DNA from: an uncultured bacterium
GTDB lineage: Bacteria; Desulfobacterota; Desulfovibrionia; Desulfovibrionales; Desulfovibrionaceae
Direction: 5' to 3'
DNA length: 34,387 nucleotides
NCBI GenBank assembly: GCA_905214305.1
Contig: CAJMLK010000029.1
Coordinates: 1 to 34,387, forward strand
The notes under the pieces are model-generated. The model had not been told where the DNA came from and made no database searches. It saw nothing but the letters and a program-made list of their open reading frames with translations. Made by a program: the position numbers and the translations under genes. Below are positions 1 to 5,711 of the stretch, piece after piece (position 1 is the first letter of the stretch; every line of letters begins with the position of its first letter).

Positions 1-52
1 AGAACCTCCTCATATGGATATGAACTATGGCGTCCGTTTTTTCCAGCCTACC

Positions 53-415
53 TCAATACGTCATCGCCGTCTGGAAGGTGACAAGTTGGGCCGCTTCCTT
101 AATGGCCGCAGGCCGCATGAGGCTGACGGCGGTTTCGTTCTTCGCTGCCCCCTTCATTTCAAGAAGTGCGGCCAGCTCTTCCGGTTCACCACGGCGAGGA
201 CTGCCGGCAGCATCGTCAGGCAGATGGACTGTGAGGGGCTGGCCCTCCTCACTTTTCACGGGAGCGACTGGCGGTGCAGGTTTTTCAGTGGTTGCAGCCA
301 CATTCGTCAGCGGCGGCATGGGCACCAGGGGCGCTGGTTCCTGAACATCATTTTTGACGGCGCATCCGCCAAGACACATCAGGAGCACTGCCAGCGTACA
401 GAGTGAACGGTTCAT
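53..415 (-). CDS. Small lipoprotein, resembling the N-terminal part of DotC/TraI (possibly truncated)
   Basis: A 120-residue exported lipoprotein. The first 18 residues form a signal peptide ending in a lipobox (LLMCLGGC), followed by a proline-rich linker to about residue 60. The last 20 residues (RPAAIKEAAQLV, then TFQTAMTY) resemble the helix near the start of mature DotC, an outer-membrane core lipoprotein of type IVB systems that is normally near 300 residues. The start overlaps the dotD stop in an ATGA, so the two genes are translationally coupled. In Legionella the order is dotD-dotC-dotB, which fits. The frame ends at a TGA at 53-55, far short of a full DotC. Either this is a separate small lipoprotein or a DotC broken by a stop. 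A strong ribosome-binding motif (AGGAGG, minus strand, 5-10) suggests that another gene starts just off the window edge. Family assignment is tentative. Confidence 0.5.
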   Translation of the reverse strand: MNRSLCTLAVLLMCLGGCAVKNDVQEPAPLVPMPPLTNVAATTEKPAPPVAPVKSEEGQPLTVHLPDDAAGSPRRGEPEELAALLEMKGAAKNETAVSLMRPAAIKEAAQLVTFQTAMTY

Positions 416-885
416 GATTGCCCCCCGGTGCTGACTGTGCGGGCTAGGGTTATGACCCGGCCAATGGGGTCAACGCGCAGCACAGCCTGCGGCTGCACCT
501 GCCAGGCAATGTCTTCCAGCAGCACATGGGCCGGACGATTCAAGCCGCGCACCACCACAGTCAGTATTTGCGCCGAGGGCTTGCCCGCTTCTTGATAGCG
601 ATAGCCAAGTTGCAGGCAGATTTCTTTGACAGCGCCTTCAGCCGGGCCAGTCCACGAGATGGACACCGGCTGGCTGAGGCTGGGATCAGCGGGCGGCAAA
701 AGTGGCTGTAAGCCCTGCCCGCGCAGTTTTGCCAGCATGGCAAGTTCACCGTGGGCAATCTGGGCCGCATCACCCAGGGTGACGGTCACAAAGTCAGCCG
801 GATTTGTGGGGTCTTGTGTGGGCTTCTTTCCCGCACAACCCGCCAGGACAAAACAACAGATGATAAACGCGCATCTTCGCAGCAT
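412..885 (-). CDS. dotD: DotD/TraH-like type IVB secretion lipoprotein
   Basis: A 157-residue lipoprotein with a signal peptide and lipobox (FVLAGCAG, Cys at about 17). The mature part has the make-up of DotD/TraH: a short linker, then a small alpha/beta domain like the N0 domain of secretins (SISWTGPAEGAVKEICLQLG to the C-terminus). DotD is known to sit in the outer-membrane core complex with DotC and DotH. Its length matches Legionella DotD (about 163 residues). A ribosome-binding site AAGGAG lies 8 bases before the ATG. The downstream gene overlaps it by four bases. Its promoter region is shared with the divergent parA and contains a 28-bp palindrome. Function comes from family and gene order. 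Confidence 0.72.
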   Translation of the reverse strand: MLRRCAFIICCFVLAGCAGKKPTQDPTNPADFVTVTLGDAAQIAHGELAMLAKLRGQGLQPLLPPADPSLSQPVSISWTGPAEGAVKEICLQLGYRYQEAGKPSAQILTVVVRGLNRPAHVLLEDIAWQVQPQAVLRVDPIGRVITLARTVSTGGQS

Positions 886-914
886 GAGAAAACTCCTTAT
901 GTGTTTGTAGATTT

Positions 915-942
915 ATAGAAATATATTTTTATATATTTCTAT
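915..942. promoter_or_regulatory. 28-bp perfect palindrome, probable operator between dotD and parA
   Basis: Two 12-bp arms, ATAGAAATATAT and ATATATTTCTAT, flank a TTTT centre. An identical 28-bp copy lies at 4587-4614 in front of dotA. A degenerate relative with ATAG and CTAT ends lies immediately rightward at 947-976, its start 32 bp (about three helical turns) away. On the minus strand a TATAAA follows the palindrome and could be the dotD -10. A repressor bound here would cover both divergent promoters. The binding protein is not known; the ribbon-helix-helix-like product encoded at 1776-2084 is the obvious candidate. Confidence 0.6.
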
Positions 943-965
943 TTTTATAGTTGAGTATATATTTA

Positions 966-971
966 TATAAT
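966..971 (+). promoter_or_regulatory. Candidate -10 box of the parA promoter
   Basis: A perfect TATAAT lies 38 bases before the parA start codon, inside the degenerate palindrome at 947-976. The matching -35 position (TTTATA, about 943-948) is poor, so activation or an AT-rich UP-like element may help. The ribosome-binding site AAGGAG is at 999-1004, five bases before the ATG. Confidence 0.4.
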
Positions 972-1009
972 GCTATGGGTTTTCTGGACAGCATCACCAA
1001 GGAGAACCT

Positions 1010-1786
1010 ATGAGTAGCATCGTCATCGCCAACAAAAAGGGCGGCGTGGGCAAAACCACCACGGCGCAGAATCTGGCAGCAGCCCTTGCCGCCCACGGCA
1101 AAAAAGTGCTGGCCGTGGATATGGACGCTCAGGCCAATCTGACCCGCGCCTGGGGAGTGCCCCATGACGGCAAAAGCGTTCTGGACGTGCTCAGGAGCAA
1201 GACCACATGGCAGGAGATTGCCGTGCCGGTGGAAAAGGGGGCGGGTTGTGTCTTGCTTGCGCCAGCCAGCCGTCAGCTTGCGGCTATGCCGGAGGTTTTT
1301 GCTCAGGAGATCGGTAAGGAACTCTTGCTGAAAGAAGCGTTGGAGGCGGTGCAAGGCACTTTTGACGTGATCATCATTGACAGCCCGCCCTCGCTGGACT
1401 TGCTGGCCATCAACACCTATGCGGCGGCAGACGCCGTGGTCATTCCGGTGCAGACGGAGTTCCATTCCCTGGAAGGCCTCGCCCTCATGCAAGACGACCT
1501 GGAGCGGGTGCGCCGCCGCCTCAATCCTAATCTGGCGGTGCTTGGCATCGTCCCCACCTTCGTTGACCGCAGAAAGCGGCTGTGCCGTGACGTGCTGGAT
1601 GTGCTCACCGAAAAACACGCGACTGACCTCACCCAGAGCGTCATCCGTGACAACGTGACCTTGGCCGAAGCCCCAAGCCACGGCCAGAGCATCTTTGCCT
1701 ATGATGCCAAGTCGTATGGGGCGCAAGACTATGCCGCCCTTGGAGCAGAAATAGTAACCAGACTGGAGGCCCGTTATGGCGCGTAA
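1010..1786 (+). CDS. parA: ParA-family partition ATPase
   Basis: 258 residues, the usual length of a small plasmid/ICE ParA lacking an N-terminal DNA-binding domain. The deviant Walker A is at the N-terminus (KKGGVGKTTTAQNL, residues 9-22). It is followed by the Walker A' motif (VDMDAQANLT) and a Walker B strand (DVIIIDSPPSLD). ParA proteins bind DNA non-specifically with ATP and move or position cargo DNA through a centromere-binding partner. The partner here is probably the next gene, which overlaps it by 11 bases. The pair runs against the surrounding secretion genes, so it is its own transcription unit. It could stabilise an excised circular form of the element. A pole-placement role for the secretion system is also possible, since ParA-like proteins do this elsewhere. 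Confidence 0.9.
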   Translation: MSSIVIANKKGGVGKTTTAQNLAAALAAHGKKVLAVDMDAQANLTRAWGVPHDGKSVLDVLRSKTTWQEIAVPVEKGAGCVLLAPASRQLAAMPEVFAQEIGKELLLKEALEAVQGTFDVIIIDSPPSLDLLAINTYAAADAVVIPVQTEFHSLEGLALMQDDLERVRRRLNPNLAVLGIVPTFVDRRKRLCRDVLDVLTEKHATDLTQSVIRDNVTLAEAPSHGQSIFAYDAKSYGAQDYAALGAEIVTRLEARYGA

Positions 1787-2084
1787 GAAAGGCGGATTGG
1801 GGCAAGCTGCCCCCGTGGAACCGCAGGAAGATTTGCTCGACACTGTGTTCGGTGCGCCAAAGTCTGAACAGAAATCCACACTAAAGACAGACACACCCCC
1901 GCCCGCCGCAACGGGCAAAGACAAAGATGCCCCCAAAGGCAAGGAAAACCGCGTGGGCAAATATTTTCTCATCGACCGCGACCTGGCCAAGGCCATGAAG
2001 CTCTTTGCCGTACAGAATGACATGAAAGAAATCGCTGTCATTGAAGCCTCCCTACGCGCCTTTTTGGGCAAGGCCGACAACTGA
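1776..2084 (+). CDS. Small ParB-type partner, probable ribbon-helix-helix DNA-binding protein
   Basis: 102 residues. The first 60 are charged and low-complexity (MARKKGGLGQAAP, then Pro/Lys-rich sequence), as is common for the flexible ATPase-stimulating tail of small centromere-binding proteins. The last 40 (GKYFLIDRDLAKAMKLFAVQ, then NDMKEIAVIEASLRAFLGK) read as a beta strand followed by two helices, the ribbon-helix-helix pattern. The start codon lies inside the parA end (11-base overlap), indicating coupled translation. It is a reasonable candidate to bind the 28-bp palindromes of this element. The 3' end overlaps the convergent traX-like gene by 33 bases. The fold is inferred, not demonstrated. 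Confidence 0.6.
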   Translation: MARKKGGLGQAAPVEPQEDLLDTVFGAPKSEQKSTLKTDTPPPAATGKDKDAPKGKENRVGKYFLIDRDLAKAMKLFAVQNDMKEIAVIEASLRAFLGKADN

Positions 2085-2492
2085 GCACAGCCAGTTAAGG
2101 AAGGACTGAAAGCGGCGGCGGGAAAGCACGGATAGACGCCAGCAGGTGGTACACAACCCAAGGCAACAGGGCACCACTATCAGCACCACGGCGAGCCATA
2201 CAATTGTGCTATGGCTCACCATCAGTGCAGCGGAACAACCCAGCAATGGCAGCGCAAAGATCGGAAGCCGCAAGCGCATTTCCGCCAGCACATAGGGAAT
2301 GTGCGTGGCGTCTTCAATGCCCCAGGCCTGAAGCACACGTGCAAAGTCTTTTTCCATCGCGTCTTGTTCCTCTGGGGCGCGGTTGGCCTTGAAATGTTGC
2401 AGGCGGTTCCGCAAATCTCCGCGCAATGCTGCCAAATGGGTGCTTGTGGGCTGTATCCGTGCCCTGAGAGCTTCTTTTGTTTTTTCAAGCAT
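2052..2492 (-). CDS. TraX-like inner-membrane protein of the conjugation cluster
   Basis: 146 residues. The N-terminal 60 residues are charged and helical (KTKEALRARIQP onward). Two adjacent membrane segments follow at about 72-92 and 94-115 (LPIFALPLLGCSAALM; IVWLAVVLIVVPCCLGLC), then a basic tail. It starts three bases after the dotA/traY stop with a CAGGAG ribosome-binding site, so it is in the same operon. IncI plasmids have traX next to traY, and the position fits that gene, but I do not recognise a clear family motif. Its C-terminal codons overlap the convergent partner gene of parA by 33 bases. Confidence 0.5.
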   Translation of the reverse strand: MLEKTKEALRARIQPTSTHLAALRGDLRNRLQHFKANRAPEEQDAMEKDFARVLQAWGIEDATHIPYVLAEMRLRLPIFALPLLGCSAALMVSHSTIVWLAVVLIVVPCCLGLCTTCWRLSVLSRRRFQSFLNWLCSVVGLAQKGA

Positions 2493-2494
2493 GG

Positions 2495-4561
2495 CTAACT
2501 CCTGAAATTATGCTCAGACAGGTTGTCTTTTGGGCCTGCCGCCCCGGTATTGCCGCCTCGGATGGTGCTACGCAGACCCTTCGCGCCTTCAGCCCCTGAC
2601 GAAACCGCATTGGTAGACCCCACAAACACGCCTTTGACGCCGCTTTGGTCTTCCTTTTCCCCAAGAGAATGGAATTGTTGGCCGATCCAGTTGGTCACAT
2701 GCTCCGGCAGGTAGTGAATGAGGCTGAAGAACTTGTTGGCCGTCATAATCACCACGATGCCCAGAATCACGAGCATGGATATGGTGCCGGTAAGACCAAT
2801 CACCTTGGCTTGCGAGGTTCCGGCAATGAACATTTCAAAGCTGGCTCCGATGAGCCGCCCCAGCACATTCATGAGGATGACCGCGCAGAAGAACCCGGCC
2901 ACCATGAGCGGCGGGCGTATAACGATGCCGAGCAAGAGCAGATAGCCGCGCCTGCCGTGCTGCCCGGCTGCCCCATCCCCTTCGGGCAGGGCATGGGCGC
3001 ACAGCCACAGCGGAGCGGCCACAAGCGATTCCACAATGAGGATCACCCAGCCGGTGAGCGCGGAAACCCAGCGAATAAAAGGAATGGCCGGAAGGTAGTA
3101 GGCCAGGGCTAGGCCGTAGAGCAGCAGGGGCAGAAAGACGGAAAACAGGACAAAGGCGATATATTTGTCCAGATTGGGAATAGCACTGCCAATGAAGGGA
3201 ATGGCTTTGCCCATTGCGTGTGTGACATCAAGAACACCCAACGCAGCAGCCAGGCCCCAGGCCGTGCCGATGAGATAATCCCCCACGTTGGAGACAGCCA
3301 TAATGGGATCGTTGCTGGAGAGCTTTTCCACCGCAATGGGCAGAATGTTGGCACTTACCAGGCTGTTCAACGTAGAACGCAGCCAGTTGCCCACATCACC
3401 GAGTGCCCGCGTTTCGTCCGTCACCGCAGGGTGCGCCGTGGTGTCGGAAATGCCGCGCCGCGTGGCATAGGCCGTCTTAATGTAATTGGCCACCCGTTCT
3501 TTGACCGCTTCATAATCCTGCAAGCCAAAGTTCATGGCGTAGAGTTCGGATGCCGTGTATTCACGCGGCGCATACGAAATGCCGGAATACATAGCTTCGC
3601 GCACTTCCTGATTGATCCAGGCGATAGACCAGTAGGATGAACCAGCAATAAACCAGCCGTACTGTTTGGAAATGTCCTGAAAATCTTGCAGCTTGCTTTT
3701 GAGCTGGCCCTGCTTGGCATAGCTTTGCAGAGAAGAAAGGATGGTCGCGTTTATGCTGTTGGCAGCCGAGTGCAAAGCCAGCGGGTCAATGGCGTCAGCA
3801 GGAGTATCAGGATTGGCAAGCTGGCTAGCCACCGAAGAGAGCGACGACACCGCCGTGCCCACGGCATTGACCTTGCCCCGGCACAGCGCGTCACCCTCGT
3901 CCACGCATTCCACCATGATGGTGCCGGAATTACCGTTGAACGAAAAACGGTATTCGCCGCCTGATCGAATCCAATTACCGCTGTAGTTCCATTTTCCCCC
4001 AGGAGAAATGCCGAGGCCTCGTCGCTCGTTAAGGTAGTATTGCAAGGTCAAGGATTCCAGCGAACCATTGGCAATGGCGGCATAATGGGTCACATTCTGG
4101 TCAGGAGCCTGTATAGTGATCTGCCCGCCGTGCTCCACAAAGTAGTCTGTGCCCAACTCCCAGACGAAATTGCCCAAGTTAATGGAAAAGCCGATGCAGG
4201 CCAGAATAGCTACCTGAAAGAAACTCAGCCCTTTGAAGATAGGAGCCAGTGCCCCCATTGCCCCCACAAAACGCAGCGGCATCCACAGCGAACTGTAGCG
4301 TTTGCCAAAGGGCGTTCCCTCGTGGGCCGTGCCTGCCACAGCCATAGCCAGCACCCAGATGAACAGCGCAGAAATAACCGCCAGTGCCACGATGTTGAAG
4401 GCACTGAACAGTTGCAGCATGAGTTCCGCAGCTTGCGAACCGCCAAGCCCCTGGCCCCATGCGTCCCAGCCTTGCCCCAGCAAGGTGTCCAAAAACTGTT
4501 TGCTGGCGTCACTTTTGAGCAACACTTCAGAGGTTGCGGGGATGTCGGGTGAAGCGGCCAT
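2495..4561 (-). CDS. dotA: DotA/TraY polytopic membrane protein of the type IVB secretion system
   Basis: 688 residues, close to TraY of IncI plasmids and shorter than Legionella DotA (about 1050). Two strong membrane segments lie near residues 50-75 and 90-135. A long soluble loop follows to about residue 410, then several more membrane segments. The C-terminal block carries the family pattern: GDGAAGQHGRRGYLLLLGIV, then IRPPLMVAGFF, and later KFFSLIHYLPEHVTNWIG. DotA/TraY is known to be an inner-membrane protein needed for transfer. It has its own 49-base leader containing a 28-bp palindrome, and its ribosome-binding site is AAGGAT, so it may have separate regulation. The traX-like gene follows three bases after its stop. 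Confidence 0.82.
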   Translation of the reverse strand: MAASPDIPATSEVLLKSDASKQFLDTLLGQGWDAWGQGLGGSQAAELMLQLFSAFNIVALAVISALFIWVLAMAVAGTAHEGTPFGKRYSSLWMPLRFVGAMGALAPIFKGLSFFQVAILACIGFSINLGNFVWELGTDYFVEHGGQITIQAPDQNVTHYAAIANGSLESLTLQYYLNERRGLGISPGGKWNYSGNWIRSGGEYRFSFNGNSGTIMVECVDEGDALCRGKVNAVGTAVSSLSSVASQLANPDTPADAIDPLALHSAANSINATILSSLQSYAKQGQLKSKLQDFQDISKQYGWFIAGSSYWSIAWINQEVREAMYSGISYAPREYTASELYAMNFGLQDYEAVKERVANYIKTAYATRRGISDTTAHPAVTDETRALGDVGNWLRSTLNSLVSANILPIAVEKLSSNDPIMAVSNVGDYLIGTAWGLAAALGVLDVTHAMGKAIPFIGSAIPNLDKYIAFVLFSVFLPLLLYGLALAYYLPAIPFIRWVSALTGWVILIVESLVAAPLWLCAHALPEGDGAAGQHGRRGYLLLLGIVIRPPLMVAGFFCAVILMNVLGRLIGASFEMFIAGTSQAKVIGLTGTISMLVILGIVVIMTANKFFSLIHYLPEHVTNWIGQQFHSLGEKEDQSGVKGVFVGSTNAVSSGAEGAKGLRSTIRGGNTGAAGPKDNLSEHNFRS

Positions 4562-4586
4562 AGGGTATCCTTGCGTTATATTTTTG

Positions 4587-4614
4587 ATAGAAATATATTT
4601 TTATATATTTCTAT
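4587..4614. promoter_or_regulatory. Second copy of the 28-bp palindrome, in front of dotA
   Basis: Identical base for base to the palindrome at 915-942, with the same 12-bp arms and TTTT centre. It fills most of the short gap between the traW-like gene and dotA, and its right end overlaps the traW-like stop codon (4611-4613). On the minus strand an AATATAAC follows 6-13 bases later and could be a -10 element for dotA. A simple terminator is less likely, because the stem is almost entirely A/T and the same sequence occurs in a promoter region. Confidence 0.6.
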
Positions 4615-5711
4615 TGTTGTGCCCCAACCATGCGGGCATACAGATCATTGAGTTCACGGCCTGTGGTGCCGTCCATGCGAGTCAGATAGTCCAGCGCGGT
4701 GATGAAGCTCATGCGGTCAAGTAATTCGTTGTTCTTGCGGGTGAGTTCAAGCTGCATGGCCTGCATCATGACTATTTCCCGTAGCAGTCCGGCTTCCGTG
4801 GCAGTCGTCACCTGATTGAACCAGTTGGGATTGCCGAGGCGCATTTGACTGAGCAGCTTGAACAGCCCGGCCTCAGACATTTTGCCATTTACAAGGCCGG
4901 GAGGCGTACCGCTGCCGCCCGCTTCCTGCCACTGGCTCTTCGCCCAGGCTGTTACGTCATCGGGCAGCGTGGGCGCGTGTGTGGCCACATGACTATTGAG
5001 GACATCCATAGCCACAGCCAGCCGCCCTTCATGGATTTTGCGGGCAGCGGTATACGTCTGGGCGGAGGGGGTTTCTTTTTGGGCTTCCGTGACCACGGGC
5101 AAAGGCCGGGGATTCGCCAGACTTTTGATGGATTCGTGGGCCTGTGAGAGCTGTTCGTCGGTGATGGTGTTTTCCAGAGGAAAGAGTGAATCCACCATTT
5201 CTTGTTCCGAGGGATGGCCTTCATCCAGCACACGCCCCAAGTATTCCACGGGCCGTGCATCCGCCTTGTTGGAATACTCCAACTGTTTGCTACGCATAGC
5301 CTGATGCACCTGACGGGAAGCCTGCGCACCAAGCTGCACTCCGGCACCAAGGGACGTTGCCCCGCACAACCCAATGGGCTGCGCGGCCTTGCCATACAAG
5401 TCCTCAGTGCGCGTGGCTTCGCCCGCCGTAGCCTGACCCTTAATCATGGCGGCATTGCTTTCTTTTAAGCTGATGATTGCCCGTACAATGGTGGCACTTT
5501 CCGTCTTGATGGTGCCAATGATGCTTTGCGCCGCAAGGAGGATTTCCGAGCGAATGGCCGTAGCTTCTGCTGTAGTGTTCAGGTTGACCGTCTGGATGGT
5601 CTCCATCTTCGCCATTGTGATCATGGCGTTGATGGAACCGCAGTCGCACCCTGCCGCCAAAGCATGCGCAGGAAGTGCAGACAGCAATAAGGTCAGGAGC
5701 AGTTTTTTCAT
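4611..5711 (-). CDS. TraW-like exported protein of the conjugation cluster
   Basis: 366 residues with a clear signal peptide (MKKLLLTLLLSALPAHALAA, cleavage near 20). The mature protein starts GCDCGS and has a long helical region, roughly residues 25-90, rich in Ala, Ile and Thr. A short cysteine/glycine patch (GLCGATSLGAGVQLG) follows, then a mostly helical soluble C-terminal half. It lies between the dotO ATPase and dotA, where traW sits in IncI plasmids. The start overlaps the dotO stop by four bases (ATGA). The overall look is also like VirB5/TrbJ-type pilus-associated proteins. The product is probably periplasmic; the exact role is unknown. Confidence 0.55.
   Translation of the reverse strand: MKKLLLTLLLSALPAHALAAGCDCGSINAMITMAKMETIQTVNLNTTAEATAIRSEILLAAQSIIGTIKTESATIVRAIISLKESNAAMIKGQATAGEATRTEDLYGKAAQPIGLCGATSLGAGVQLGAQASRQVHQAMRSKQLEYSNKADARPVEYLGRVLDEGHPSEQEMVDSLFPLENTITDEQLSQAHESIKSLANPRPLPVVTEAQKETPSAQTYTAARKIHEGRLAVAMDVLNSHVATHAPTLPDDVTAWAKSQWQEAGGSGTPPGLVNGKMSEAGLFKLLSQMRLGNPNWFNQVTTATEAGLLREIVMMQAMQLELTRKNNELLDRMSFITALDYLTRMDGTTGRELNDLYARMVGAQQ

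Noticed and set aside
53..55. TGA read as selenocysteine or frameshifted DotC continuing to the window edge
   Set aside because: Only about 17 further codons are visible and they do not resemble DotC; a ribosome-binding motif nearby suggests a new gene instead. Kept only as an open question in the findings.
929..2161. 410-residue open frame on the minus strand opposite parA
   Set aside because: It is antisense to a clear ParA with Walker motifs and to its partner gene, and the translation has no recognisable domain.
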